A DNA stretch of 64,000 nt from contig JADJAD010000013.1 in NCBI GenBank assembly GCA_016704465.1, positions 253,720-317,719 of the forward strand, written 5' to 3'. Below the pieces are notes generated by a model, which had not been told where the DNA came from, did no database searches, and was given only the letters and a program-made list of their open reading frames with translations. How positions within the stretch are numbered: the first letter of the stretch is position 1; each line of letters starts with the position of its first letter. This document shows, piece by piece, positions 25,673 through 34,982 of the stretch. This stretch comes from Gemmatimonadota bacterium. Its GTDB lineage: Bacteria > Gemmatimonadota > Gemmatimonadetes > Gemmatimonadales > Gemmatimonadaceae. The position numbers were made by a program, and so were the translations under genes.

Positions 25673-26458
25673 TTACGGGCGCTTTTTCGGCTTCCCGCGC
25701 GGCGCCGCCGGTGCATCCCCCGCTCCGGAGACGGTGTTGCTGCCCTGCACCGCCCCGACCGCAGTCGGGTTGAGCGTCGGGTCACCAACGCGGGTCGTAC
25801 CGCGCACCGAAGGTAACGCGCTCCCCGGAGCCCCGCCATTGGCCGCCGCCGCCGCATCAGCAATCTGCCGAACCAGCCCCTGGCCTCGCAGCGTCGCAGC
25901 GGTGGAGCCCGCCATGCCGCCCGAGATGTCGCGTTCGACGTCCTGGCGGAGCTTGGCGAACTGGTCGTCGGTGGCCGCGGCCAGGACGAGGTTCACGATG
26001 ACGGGCGAGATCGTGTCCGGCGGCACGCCGCGATTCACGAGGTAGTTCATGACATCGAGCGCCATCGCATACCGCACGCCGCTCTTGGCAACGCGCAGGC
26101 GCTCCAGCTCCTGCACCCTGACCCCGCTGCGCAGCGCATGTGCACCGGCCACCACCTCGGCGTCGGGCGACCCGGGGCCGAGCGCCTGGCGCGCGCGCTG
26201 CAGGTCGTCGGCCCAGCTGCGGACCACGGCGATGATCATGCGTCCCGTCGCGCGCTTGCTGGCCCCTTCGAGGGCGCGGTCGACGAGCGGCTCGGTCGGG
26301 ACCCCGGCCTTGCGCGCGGCGTCGATGATGGCGTCGACCGCCACGCGGGTGTCGCGGTCGAGGCGGTTCGTTAGGCGCGGGTCACCGGCCTGCCAGACGT
26401 AGCCGCTCAGCGTGAGCGCGCCGGTCAGGACGAGGGCGATGCGTCGTGAGGATCGCAT
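25673..26458 (-). CDS. Secreted protein of unknown function in the ECF-sigma/CBM48 operon
   Basis: 261 residues. A signal peptide (about 1-25) is followed by an Ala/Arg-rich helical domain (about 30-200) and a low-complexity Gly/Ala/Pro/Lys-rich tail ending GKPKKRP. LDRDTRVAVDAIIDAARKAGVP and repeated helices suggest a helical scaffold. I cannot assign a family. It starts 3 bp after the stop of the CBM48 membrane protein. Confidence 0.7.
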   Translation of the reverse strand: MRSSRRIALVLTGALTLSGYVWQAGDPRLTNRLDRDTRVAVDAIIDAARKAGVPTEPLVDRALEGASKRATGRMIIAVVRSWADDLQRARQALGPGSPDAEVVAGAHALRSGVRVQELERLRVAKSGVRYAMALDVMNYLVNRGVPPDTISPVIVNLVLAAATDDQFAKLRQDVERDISGGMAGSTAATLRGQGLVRQIADAAAAANGGAPGSALPSVRGTTRVGDPTLNPTAVGAVQGSNTVSGAGDAPAAPRGKPKKRP

Positions 26459-26461
26459 CGG

Positions 26462-27079
26462 TCAGTTCCGGCGTTCGACGGTGATGACCGAATTCGGCGA
26501 GCCGAAATCGCTCGACGACTGGGGGCGCGTGGGATCATTCACCCGCTGCGCTCCGTCCACCTCGAACTGGTATTCGTAGCGTCCGGGGGTCAGCGGGATC
26601 GTGATCGACCAGGCGCCGTCCTCCGAGACCTGCTCCATCTGGAAGCGCGAGGCGTCCCAGTCGCTGAAGTCGCCGACGAGGGACACCGAGGTCGCCCCCG
26701 GGGCAATCATGATGAACTGCTGCGGGGTCGCCGCATTGGCGTTGCGCGTGACGACGGCAACAGGCTGCAGGACCAGCTCGCTTTCGGGGCGTGGGTCGAC
26801 CGCGGCGGCGACCGACGGGGCCGAGGGTGACGTCACGTTCATGGCGACGACACCGACCAAGGCGGCGGCGGCGGCCAAACCGGCCGCCTGCGAGATCGTG
26901 AGCGAGAAGGTGCGCCGATACCACGCACGACGCGGCCGCATCACGTTCAGCGGAATGACGCGCGGCTCGAGGGCGGTCATGACCCGCTCGTCGAATCGCG
27001 CGTCGAGCGCGACCGGGCGCCGCAGTTCCCTGGCAATTCCGGCAATGAATGGGTCGAAGTCGTCGTCGTGTCTCATCAT
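26462..27079 (-). CDS. Single-pass membrane protein with extracytoplasmic CBM48 domain, probable anti-sigma factor
   Basis: 205 residues. The cytoplasmic part (about 1-55) starts with acidic residues and has the FIAGIARELRRPVALDARFDERVM helices typical of short anti-sigma heads. The TM helix is about 60-82. The outer C-terminal domain (about 129-201) is a well-formed AMPK-beta/CBM48 module: GDFSDW with W141, GRYEYQFEVDG, DPTRP and the FGSPNSVITV loop. The ATG overlaps the sigma-factor stop by 4 bp. No HxxxCxxC zinc motif is present. Sigma binding is inferred from position and topology. Confidence 0.8.
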   Translation of the reverse strand: MMRHDDDFDPFIAGIARELRRPVALDARFDERVMTALEPRVIPLNVMRPRRAWYRRTFSLTISQAAGLAAAAALVGVVAMNVTSPSAPSVAAAVDPRPESELVLQPVAVVTRNANAATPQQFIMIAPGATSVSLVGDFSDWDASRFQMEQVSEDGAWSITIPLTPGRYEYQFEVDGAQRVNDPTRPQSSSDFGSPNSVITVERRN

Positions 27080-27642
27080 CCTTGGACCTCGTGCAGGAGC
27101 ACCCGCAGGCGCTCGCAGGCTCGCTTGACTCGCATCTTCAATGCGGACACGCCCACGCCGGTGAGCTCCGCGATCTCTTCATACCCCAGTTCTTCCACAT
27201 GCTTCAGGAGGAACGCCTCACGCTGATCCTCCTCGAGCGACAACAGGGCGCGCTGGATCTCTTCTCGCCACGCATCCCGATCCTCCGGATGCTCCTCGGA
27301 GGCGTCGAGCAAGGCCACTTCGTCCCGCACAAACGTCCGCTCCCGCCGCCCGCGTCGCGTCCCCGCCGTCCGACATCGATTCGCCAGGATGCGAAACAGC
27401 CACGACCCGAACCGCGCCGGATCCTCGCACTTGGCCAACGAGCGATACGCCCGGAGAAAGGCATCCTGCAGCGCCTCCTCCGCGTCCTCCCTGTTCCCCA
27501 ACATGCGCGTTGCGTACCGCGCAAACTGCACCCGATAGCGACCGACCAGGACGGCGTAGGCTGCGGCATCACCCGCCAGCACCTGCGCCACCGTTTCGGC
27601 GTCACCATCGTTCTCTACAGGAAGACCCTGCGAAATCGCCAT
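27076..27642 (-). CDS. ECF RNA polymerase sigma factor
   Basis: 188 residues with region 2 (NREDAEEALQDAFLRAYRSLAKC, WLFRILANRCR) and region 4 (DQREAFLLKHVEELGYEEIAELTGVGVSALKMRVKRAC). The length and linker fit the ECF family. It heads a four-gene unit whose second gene, overlapping by 4 bp, encodes its likely membrane anti-sigma with a CBM48 sensor-like domain. The AT-rich island 50-85 bp upstream probably contains its promoter. Confidence 0.9.
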   Translation of the reverse strand: MAISQGLPVENDGDAETVAQVLAGDAAAYAVLVGRYRVQFARYATRMLGNREDAEEALQDAFLRAYRSLAKCEDPARFGSWLFRILANRCRTAGTRRGRRERTFVRDEVALLDASEEHPEDRDAWREEIQRALLSLEEDQREAFLLKHVEELGYEEIAELTGVGVSALKMRVKRACERLRVLLHEVQG

Positions 27643-27950
27643 TGGTCAATATCGAGGAGCACTTCGCCGAACTCTACTACGCAACCGATTGTTACGTAAC
27701 GACTTACAAGATTGCAAAAGTTGCAACCCGGCGGCCGTTTCCGGCACGGCGGCCGTCGTCCCGGCCTCCAGCAGTCCCACATGCGCGGTCCAGACCGCCA
27801 CCGGCGCGCCGCCCGCCCGCGAAGCGCGCCGGGACGGGTCCGGGGGACACCCGGGTCCCTCTAGCCTCGCGACGGCCCCACCATCGGGACAATCTGGTGC
27901 CTGCCGACCCCAAGGGCGAGGGGAAGCGTGCGCCGCGACGACCCGAACCG
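27643..27950. other. 308-bp gap with an AT-rich palindromic island
   Basis: No gene is convincing here. About 50 bp upstream of the ECF gene, a short AT-rich stretch stands out from its very GC-rich surroundings. It contains the perfect palindrome GTTACGTAAC (27691-27700) and a TTGCAA-AAG-TTGCAA repeat (27712-27726). It is the likely promoter/operator region of the ECF operon. The rest (about 27730-27950) is GC-rich with no signal I can name. Confidence 0.55.
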
Positions 27951-30122
27951 TTAGGCAGGTGTGCGCTGCGTCACACTCCACCCGTTCGGCCGCCGTGAAA
28001 CCGCGCGCCCCTTGCGTGCGAGGTGCAGCAGGAGGTCGGCCGGGACGAAGCGTCCGCTAAAACGGGAATTCAACTCCTCGAGCCGGTCGACGGCGCGCGC
28101 GGCGCCATATGCGTCGAGGAAACGGAAGGGGCCGCCGCGGAAGGGCGGGAAGCCGATCCCGAAGACGGCGCCGATGTCGCCATCGCGTGCCGACCGCACG
28201 ATGCCCTCTTCCAGGCAGCGTACCGCCTCGTTCGCCATGCTCAGGACGCACCGCTCCTGCATCTCGGTCGCATCCATCTCCACGCGATTGGCTCCGCTGG
28301 GCGTGAACCCATACACCGACGCATCGACCCCGCCACGCTTCCCCTTGCCATCGTACAGGTAGAAGCCCTGTCGGCCCTTGCGTCCCAACCGCCCGGATTC
28401 CACCACGCGACGCAATGTAGACGAGGGTGCCAGCCGATCGCCAAAGGCCTCGACGAAGATCGCCCCCGACTTGCCGGCGATATCGAGGCCCACCTCGTCG
28501 AGCAGGGTGATCGGTCCGACGGGAAAGCCGAAGTCGAGCATGGCACGATCGACCGCGTCGATCGCCGCACCGCCGTCGATCAGGCGTCCCGCTTCGTTCA
28601 GGTAGGGGGCGAGGATCCGGTTGACGTAGAAGCCCGGCGCGTCCTGCACCACGATCACCGTCTTGCCCAACTGCTTGCCGTAGGCCACGACGGTCGCCGT
28701 GACCTCAGGAGCCGTCTCGCGCGTGACGATGACCTCGAGCAGCGGCATCTTGTGCACGGGAGAGAAGAAGTGCATCCCCACCACGCGCTCGGGTCGCTCT
28801 GATGCCTCGGCGATGCGCGTGATGGGGATCGTGCTCGTATTCGAGGCGAAGATGGCGTGCGGCGGCAGCACCGCCTCGACCTCGCGCAGCACCTTGTGCT
28901 TCACGTGCAGGTCCTCGAACACTGCCTCGATCACGAGGTCGACGTTCCCGAAGCCCGAGTAGTCGACCGTGCCACCCGCCAGCAGCAACTGGTCGTCCAT
29001 CTGCTGCCGGGTGATGCGGCGGCGCGTCACGCCTGCTCGCAGCACCTCGCGAATGGAGGCGAGTCCCTTGCCCACGCGCGCGAGGTCGGCGTCCTTGAGG
29101 CGCACGATCGTCCCCCGCTGCACGGCGACGGTCGCGATGCCGGCCCCCATGAAGCCGGCGCCGAGGATCCCGAGCTTGTGCACCGCCCGCGGAGACACCA
29201 GCTCCTCCCCCACGCCGCTGTCCTTCTTGAGGGCAGTGCTGGCGAAGAAGATGCCGATCAGCTCGCGCGATTCCGCGGTCATCGCCATCTCACCGAAGAG
29301 GCGCGCCTCGACGCGGTACCCGTGGTCGCGATCCTGGAAACCGGCGGCGACCGCCTCGAGGGCGGCGAGCGGCGCGGGGTAGTTCCCGCGGGTCTTCTTC
29401 AACACCTGCTCGCGCGCCTGGCGGAACACGAGCGCGCGACCGACCGGGTTGTCGTCGAGCAGCAGTGCCTTCGCGTCGCGCCGACGCGCCCTCGGGTTGC
29501 GGGCGCGCACACGGTCGGCGATCTCGCGCGCGCGCTGCACGGCGATGCGGTGCAGGATCGCCGGGTGCACGAGTTCGTGCACCAACCCGATCTGCATCGC
29601 CTTGCGGGCGCGGATGTTCTTCCCGGTCAGGATCATGTCGAGCGCGGCCTGCAGCCCGATCGTGCGCGGCAGGCGCTGCGTCCCACCGGCGCCGGGAAAG
29701 AGCCCCAGCTGTACCTCGGGGAGGGCGAGCACCGTGCGCGGGTGGTCGGTGGCGATGCGATAGGCGCACGCCAGCGCCGCCTCCACCCCCCCACCCAGGC
29801 AACTCCCGTGGATCGCCGCGACGACCGGAACCCGGAGCCGCTCGAGCCGCTCGAGCATGGCGTGACCGGTGCGCGAGGCCTGCTCCGCCTGCTGCGGCGT
29901 GCTCCAGGTCAGGAACTCCTCGATGTCCGCCCCGGCAATGAAGTTGTCGGCCTTGCCCGAGATGAGCACCGCGCCGGCGATCGAGTCATCGCGCTCGAGC
30001 CGATCGAAGAGCGCCACGAACTCCTCCTGCACGGCGCGTGAGAACGTGTTGAGCGACGCCTCCGGCATGTCGAAGGTGATGGTGGCGATGGAGTCGGAAA
30101 CGTGCAGGGAGAGGGCGGGCAT
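27951..30122 (-). CDS. fadJ: Fatty-acid oxidation complex alpha subunit (enoyl-CoA hydratase / 3-hydroxyacyl-CoA dehydrogenase)
   Basis: 723 residues. The N-terminal crotonase domain (about 1-190) has GSCLGGGVEAALAC for the oxyanion hole and LPEVQLGLFPGAGGTQRLPR with the catalytic Glu. The NAD-binding HAD domain (from about 310) has GILGAGFMGAGIA and HFFSPVHKMPLLEV with the catalytic His. The C-terminal HAD domains follow. It performs steps 2 and 3 of beta-oxidation. The beta subunit gene is immediately upstream. Architecture and length match FadJ/FadB; the FadJ-FadI pairing is favoured by the partner type. Confidence 0.94.
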   Translation of the reverse strand: MPALSLHVSDSIATITFDMPEASLNTFSRAVQEEFVALFDRLERDDSIAGAVLISGKADNFIAGADIEEFLTWSTPQQAEQASRTGHAMLERLERLRVPVVAAIHGSCLGGGVEAALACAYRIATDHPRTVLALPEVQLGLFPGAGGTQRLPRTIGLQAALDMILTGKNIRARKAMQIGLVHELVHPAILHRIAVQRAREIADRVRARNPRARRRDAKALLLDDNPVGRALVFRQAREQVLKKTRGNYPAPLAALEAVAAGFQDRDHGYRVEARLFGEMAMTAESRELIGIFFASTALKKDSGVGEELVSPRAVHKLGILGAGFMGAGIATVAVQRGTIVRLKDADLARVGKGLASIREVLRAGVTRRRITRQQMDDQLLLAGGTVDYSGFGNVDLVIEAVFEDLHVKHKVLREVEAVLPPHAIFASNTSTIPITRIAEASERPERVVGMHFFSPVHKMPLLEVIVTRETAPEVTATVVAYGKQLGKTVIVVQDAPGFYVNRILAPYLNEAGRLIDGGAAIDAVDRAMLDFGFPVGPITLLDEVGLDIAGKSGAIFVEAFGDRLAPSSTLRRVVESGRLGRKGRQGFYLYDGKGKRGGVDASVYGFTPSGANRVEMDATEMQERCVLSMANEAVRCLEEGIVRSARDGDIGAVFGIGFPPFRGGPFRFLDAYGAARAVDRLEELNSRFSGRFVPADLLLHLARKGRAVSRRPNGWSVTQRTPA

Positions 30123-30150
30123 GGCGCGAGAGAAATCGGGAGACCGAGAA

Positions 30151-30198
30151 GTCGGGCGTACGAGCGGTCGGGAGTACGAGCAGTCGGGAGTACGAGCA
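30151..30198 (+). repeat. Three 16-bp tandem repeats between fadI and fadJ
   Basis: GTCGGGAGTACGAGCA is repeated three times (first copy with two changes), filling most of the 79-bp gap between the fadI stop and the fadJ start, next to a related GTCGGG/CCGAGAA stretch. It adds to the short-unit intergenic repeats seen at four other sites in this window. Confidence 0.85.
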
Positions 30199-30201
30199 GC
30201 C

Positions 30202-31497
30202 TTACGTGCGTTCGATGACCATTGCGAAGCCGAGGCCGCCGGCCGCACAGACCGTCATCAGGCCAAACTGTCCGCCGCGGCGACCAAGCTCGTTGCACAG
30301 CGTGGTCGTGATGCGGGCGCCGGTGGCGCCGAACGGATGCCCGATGGCGATCGAGCCACCCAGCACGTTCAATCGCTCCGGATCAACCTCCCCCACCGGT
30401 TCGCGGAAGCCGGCGCGCTCGGCCCACGCGCGCGAGGCCAACCCCTGGATGTTGGAGAGCACCTGCGCCGCGAACGCCTCGTGCATGTCGACCAGGTCCA
30501 TGTCGGCGAGGGTCAACCCTGCGCGCTGCAGCGCCACGGGCGCGGCGAGCACGGGAGCCATCAGCAGTTGCTCACCCGGATCGAGTGCCGCGTAGGCGTA
30601 CGACCGGATGAAGCCTAACGGTGTGTAGCCGAGCGACACGGCGCGCTCCTCGCTCATGAGCAGCACCGCAGCGGCGCCATCGGTCAGCGGCGACGCGTTG
30701 CCGGCCGTGACACTTCCGTAGCGTCGATCGAAGACGGGCTTGAGCGCGGCCAGCGCCTCGAGCGACGTGTCCTCGCGGATCCCGTTGTCACTGGAGACCG
30801 CGACGTCGAAGCCGGGCGGGATCCAGATGGGGGCGATCTCGGCGCTCAAGCGGCCGTCCGCGGTCCCGGCGCTGGCGTTGCGGTGGGAGCGATAGGCGAG
30901 CGCATCCTGCGCTTCCCTGGGAATCGCGTTGATCTTGGCCATCTTCTCGGCGCTCTGCCCCATGGACTCACCGGTCGACGGCTCGGCGATCGCCGGGGTG
31001 ACCGGCACCAGGTCACGCGGGCGGATGCGGCTGAGCGCTTGCACCCGGCGCGCGAGCGACTTGGCGCGCGACGCGGTCACCAGCGCGTCCGAGAAGCCCG
31101 AGGAGTGCAGGATCGGCACGTTGGAGAGCGACTCCGACCCACCGGCAATAACCACATCGGCGTGCCCCAGTGCGATCTGGTCGGCGCCATCGGTAATGGC
31201 CTGGTTGGCACTGGCACAGGCTCGGCTCACGGTGTACGCCTGCACCCCCTTGGGCAGGTGCGGGATGAGCGAGACCTCGCGGGCGATGTTCGGGGCCAGG
31301 ACGGAGTGCACCACCGTTCCGAAGATCAGGGCATCTACTGACTCACCCTGCAGGTTCGTCCGCTGGACCAGTTCGGCCACGCAGGCACGCCCGAGTTCGA
31401 TGGCCGAGAGGGACTTCAGTGCCGTTCCCGACTTGCTGAAGGGCGTGCGTACGCCGGCGACGATGGCGACACGGCGTCCGGGGCGGGAGAAGGGCAT
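30202..31497 (-). CDS. fadI: Acetyl-CoA acyltransferase (3-ketoacyl-CoA thiolase), beta-oxidation beta subunit
   Basis: 431 residues, the FadI length. The thiolase nucleophile Cys lies in SRACASANQAI, the second active-site segment is DMHEAFAAQ, and the C-terminal signatures are GGSIAIGHPFGATGAR and CAAGGLG with the second catalytic Cys. It cleaves 3-ketoacyl-CoA to acetyl-CoA and works with the alpha subunit encoded next. The leader just before the ATG is C-rich on the coding strand and has no ribosome site. Confidence 0.95.
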   Translation of the reverse strand: MPFSRPGRRVAIVAGVRTPFSKSGTALKSLSAIELGRACVAELVQRTNLQGESVDALIFGTVVHSVLAPNIAREVSLIPHLPKGVQAYTVSRACASANQAITDGADQIALGHADVVIAGGSESLSNVPILHSSGFSDALVTASRAKSLARRVQALSRIRPRDLVPVTPAIAEPSTGESMGQSAEKMAKINAIPREAQDALAYRSHRNASAGTADGRLSAEIAPIWIPPGFDVAVSSDNGIREDTSLEALAALKPVFDRRYGSVTAGNASPLTDGAAAVLLMSEERAVSLGYTPLGFIRSYAYAALDPGEQLLMAPVLAAPVALQRAGLTLADMDLVDMHEAFAAQVLSNIQGLASRAWAERAGFREPVGEVDPERLNVLGGSIAIGHPFGATGARITTTLCNELGRRGGQFGLMTVCAAGGLGFAMVIERT

Positions 31498-31526
31498 GGG
31501 GGACAGGGGACGACGGGGGACGGGGG
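31498..31526 (+). other. G-quadruplex-type motif abutting the fadI start codon
   Basis: Four G-tracts (G5, G4, G5, G5) with loops of 3, 5 and 2 bases lie on the template strand directly before the fadI ATG. The mRNA leader would be C-rich. Confidence 0.5.
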
Positions 31527-31728
31527 ACGGGAGTGTCAATATTGCACGGGTGGAGGGGGGGTGCGTCGGGGAAACGTCGGGTGGTGGGGCGGTTGGCGGC
31601 GTGCGGAGACGCGTTGCGATGCGGGTTGTACTGTTCAGCATGAGGGGGCGGCGGCGCGTTCCTTTCGTGTGAACGGCCTGCCCGCGCGGCGTGCCTGCAT
31701 CTGTTCCTCCTTTTGCCCAGTCGCTTCA

Positions 31729-33321
31729 ATGGCCAACGAACTCCGTCGCTCGCTTGTGTTGCTCCCGTTCCTCGCACCGCTGCTGGTACCGAGCGTTCCC
31801 ACCTCGCTGGTCGCCCAGCAGCGCCAGCGTCCCCCGGCTCCTGCGGAGTCTGCGGCGACCTCGGGCGGCCAGGCAAGTGCGGCAGCGCGCGTGCCCGCCG
31901 ACCCGGCCGGCGTTCGCATCATTCCTGACACGGCGATCCGGTCGACCGACGTGGTCACGATCAAGGGGCGTCCGGTTCCGTACCGCGTCACCGTCGGGAC
32001 GCAGCCGGTGTGGGACGACAAGGGGGTGCCGATCGCCTCGATGTTCTACACCTACTACGAGCGGTCCGACGTGACCGACCGCAGCGCGCGGCCGCTGGTC
32101 ATCTCCTTCAACGGCGGCCCGGGGTCGGCGTCGGTCTGGATGCACATCGCCTACACCGGGCCACGCCAGCTGCGCATCGATGACGAGGGGTATCCGCTGC
32201 AACCGTACGGGGTGCAGGACAACCCGAACTCGATCCTCGACGTCGCCGACATCGTCTACGTCGACCCGGTCAACACCGGCTTCTCGCGCATTATCGGCGA
32301 TGCGAAGCGTGAGCAGTTCTTCGGGGTGAACGAGGACATCACCTACCTGGCCCGCTGGATGGACGCGTGGGTGACGCGACAGGGGCGCTGGACCAGCCCG
32401 AAATACCTGATCGGCGAGAGCTATGGCACGACGCGCGTATCGGGGCTCGTGCAGCGGCTGCAAGGCTCGCACTGGATGTTCTTCAACGGGGTGATCCTGG
32501 TCTCGCCGACCGGGATGGGGGTCGAGCGCGGAGGACCTGTGGCCAGCGCGCTCCGGCTCCCGTACTTCGCGGCGACCGCGTGGTACCACAAGGCGCTGGG
32601 CCCCGAGCTGCAGGGGCGCGACCTGGAACAGCTGCTGCCCGAGGTGGAGAACTTCACCATCGAGAAGTTGCTGCCGGGTCTCGCGCGCGGCGGTTCGCTG
32701 CCAGCGGCGCAGCGGCAGGAGCTGGTGCGGCAATTCGCGATGTACAGCGGCCTCTCGGAGCGGGCCGTGGCCGAGCAGAGCCTGGCGGTGCCGACACAGT
32801 ACTTCTGGAAGGAACTGCTGCGCTCGCGCGGCGTGACGGTCGGGCGGCTGGACTCACGGTACCAGGGACTCGATCGCACCGACGCCGGCTCGGCGCCCGA
32901 CTTCGACCCGGCCCTCACGGCCTGGAACCACGCCTTCGCACCGGCCATCAACCACTACCTGCGCGAACAGCTGAAGTTCAAGACCGACCTGCAGTACTGG
33001 CTCTTTGGCCCGGTGAACCCGTGGAACCGCAGCGGCGACCAGTCGGGCGAGGCGCTGCGGCAGGCCATGTCCGAGAACCCGTACTTGCACCTGATGGTGC
33101 AGAGCGGATACTACGATGGCGGGACGGACTACTTCAACGCCAAGTACTCCATGTGGAACCTCGACCCGGCCGGCCGGCTGCAGGACCGCATGACATGGAA
33201 GGGCTATCGCTCGGGGCACATGATGTACCTGCGGCGCGACGACCTCGCGACGTCGAACGAGGATATCCGGCAGTTCATCGCCCGGACCATCCCGCGGGCC
33301 GGGCAACCCGCGAAGCGTTAG
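31729..33321 (+). CDS. Secreted serine carboxypeptidase (peptidase family S10)
   Basis: 530 residues with a signal peptide (about 8-29) and a Pro/Ala-rich spacer. S10 motifs are FNGGPGSASVWMH (oxyanion region, about 127-139), GESYGTTR with nucleophile S231, the catalytic Asp near SGYYDGGTDYF, and the catalytic His in SGHMMYL. It removes C-terminal residues from peptides outside the cytoplasm. The start at 31729 begins the signal peptide. The stop lies within CGTTAGGC and glpD follows after 13 bp. Confidence 0.9.
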   Translation: MANELRRSLVLLPFLAPLLVPSVPTSLVAQQRQRPPAPAESAATSGGQASAAARVPADPAGVRIIPDTAIRSTDVVTIKGRPVPYRVTVGTQPVWDDKGVPIASMFYTYYERSDVTDRSARPLVISFNGGPGSASVWMHIAYTGPRQLRIDDEGYPLQPYGVQDNPNSILDVADIVYVDPVNTGFSRIIGDAKREQFFGVNEDITYLARWMDAWVTRQGRWTSPKYLIGESYGTTRVSGLVQRLQGSHWMFFNGVILVSPTGMGVERGGPVASALRLPYFAATAWYHKALGPELQGRDLEQLLPEVENFTIEKLLPGLARGGSLPAAQRQELVRQFAMYSGLSERAVAEQSLAVPTQYFWKELLRSRGVTVGRLDSRYQGLDRTDAGSAPDFDPALTAWNHAFAPAINHYLREQLKFKTDLQYWLFGPVNPWNRSGDQSGEALRQAMSENPYLHLMVQSGYYDGGTDYFNAKYSMWNLDPAGRLQDRMTWKGYRSGHMMYLRRDDLATSNEDIRQFIARTIPRAGQPAKR

Positions 33322-33334
33322 GCACGCCGGCGAG

Positions 33335-34975
33335 ATGACGCCCCCCCACGTTTCCGCCTGGCGCGCGTCGGCGCTCGAGGCGCTCGGGCGCGACGCCTTC
33401 GACCTGCTGGTCATCGGCGGCGGGATCGTGGGGTGCGGCATCGCCCGCGACGCGGCGCTGCGCGGGCTGCGGGTCGCCCTGTGCGACAAGGGCGACTTCG
33501 CCAGCGGCACGTCCAGCCGCTCGTCGCGCCTGGTGCATGGGGGGGTGCGCTACCTCGAGCACGGCCACATCCACCTGGTGTTCGAGTCGAGCCGCGAGCG
33601 TCGCCGCCTGCTGCGCATCGCCCCGCACCTCGTGCGGCCGCTGTCGTTCACGTGGCCCGTCTATCGCGGGGCGCGGGTGGCGCAATGGAAGCTGCTGGCG
33701 GGGCTGACGCTCTACGATGCGCTGGCGCTCTTTCGCAACGTGGGGAACCACCGCCGACTGTCGGTCGACGGGGTGCTGGCGCGCGAACCGATGCTCTCCA
33801 CCGACGGGTTGCTGGGTGGGGCGATCTACTGGGACGCGGCCACCGATGACTCCCGCCTCACGCTGGCCACCGCGTTAGGCGCGGCGGCTGCCGGGGCGAC
33901 GGTGCTCAACCATGCGGCGGTCACCGGCCTGACCCAGGCGCAGGGTCGCGCGACCGGGGCCACGGTGCGGGAGGAGTTCACGGGTCGCGAGGTCACCCTG
34001 CGCGCCCGCTGCGTGGTCAGCGCGGTCGGGCCTTGGACCGACACGATGCATGCCCTGGAGGGGGGCGACGCTACGCGCGCCGTGCTCGGCTCGGCCGGGG
34101 TGCACGTGGCGGTCCCGCGCGCGCGCGTCGGGAATCGCGAGGCGATCACGGTCGTCGCACCGCAGGACGGACGGGTCATGTTCGTCCTCCCAGCCGGGAC
34201 GCACGCCATCATCGGGACCACGGAGACGCCGGCCAGCCGCGGCCCCGACGCGATCCGCGCCACCCGCGAGGAAGTGCGCTACCTGCTCGACGCCTGCAAC
34301 GCGAACTTTCCCGCCGCCCGACTGGGCGACGACGACGTGGTCGCCGCCTGGTCGGGCATCCGCCCCCTCGCCGCGACGCTGGTGGAAGAGAGCGCGGGAA
34401 GTGCCTCGCGCGAGCATACCGTGTCGGTGGGACCCCTGGGCGTGTTGACCGTGACCGGTGGCAAGCTGACGACGTATCGCGCCATGGCCGAGGACGTGGT
34501 CGACCAGGCCTGCGCGGCGTTAGGCGAGGCGGGACGGGACGGGCGAGCACATCGCGAAGTCCTCCTGCCCGGAGGCGCCATGCGCTCGCTGGCGGCAACA
34601 GAGGCCGAGGCGAGCGCCGCGGTGGACGATGCCGACGTGGCGCGGCGGCTGGCCGGCGCCTACGGGAGCGAGTGGCGCGACGTGTGGCGTCTCGTGCGCG
34701 ACGACGACGCAGCGCTCGCGGAACGCATCGAGGAGTCGCTCCCCTACTCGATGGCCGAGGCGGTGCATGCCGTGCGGCGGGAGATGGCCGTCACGCTCGG
34801 CGACATCCTGCTGCGACGGACCCATCTCGCCTTCGAGACGCGCGACCACGGCGAGCGCGCCGCCGCACGACTGGCTGGCGTACTGGCACCGCGGCTGGGC
34901 TGGGACGCCGAGCGCACGACCGAGGAGCTGCGTCGCTACGAACGGGAAGCGACGCGCATCTTCTCGGTGGACTGA
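33335..34975 (+). CDS. glpD: FAD-dependent glycerol-3-phosphate dehydrogenase
   Basis: 546 residues. The FAD-binding motif is LLVIGGGIVGCGIARDAALRG (about 25-45), followed by FASGTSSRSSRLVHGGVRYLE, the family signature. A C-terminal GlpD cap (about 400-546) contains the DAO_C helical domain. It oxidises glycerol-3-phosphate to DHAP, feeding quinone at the membrane. It is somewhat longer than E. coli GlpD (501). No glpK or glpF is adjacent. Confidence 0.94.
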   Translation: MTPPHVSAWRASALEALGRDAFDLLVIGGGIVGCGIARDAALRGLRVALCDKGDFASGTSSRSSRLVHGGVRYLEHGHIHLVFESSRERRRLLRIAPHLVRPLSFTWPVYRGARVAQWKLLAGLTLYDALALFRNVGNHRRLSVDGVLAREPMLSTDGLLGGAIYWDAATDDSRLTLATALGAAAAGATVLNHAAVTGLTQAQGRATGATVREEFTGREVTLRARCVVSAVGPWTDTMHALEGGDATRAVLGSAGVHVAVPRARVGNREAITVVAPQDGRVMFVLPAGTHAIIGTTETPASRGPDAIRATREEVRYLLDACNANFPAARLGDDDVVAAWSGIRPLAATLVEESAGSASREHTVSVGPLGVLTVTGGKLTTYRAMAEDVVDQACAALGEAGRDGRAHREVLLPGGAMRSLAATEAEASAAVDDADVARRLAGAYGSEWRDVWRLVRDDDAALAERIEESLPYSMAEAVHAVRREMAVTLGDILLRRTHLAFETRDHGERAAARLAGVLAPRLGWDAERTTEELRRYEREATRIFSVD

Positions 34976-34982
34976 TCGCCGA

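Noticed and set aside
27704..27998. Small open frames in the gap downstream of fadJ
   Set aside because: Low-complexity Arg/Pro/Gly translations with no start signals on either strand.
31498..31530. TTGACA near 31540 as fadI promoter
   Set aside because: A TTGACA-like word is present on the minus strand, but no -10 follows at 16-18 bp, only the C-rich run.
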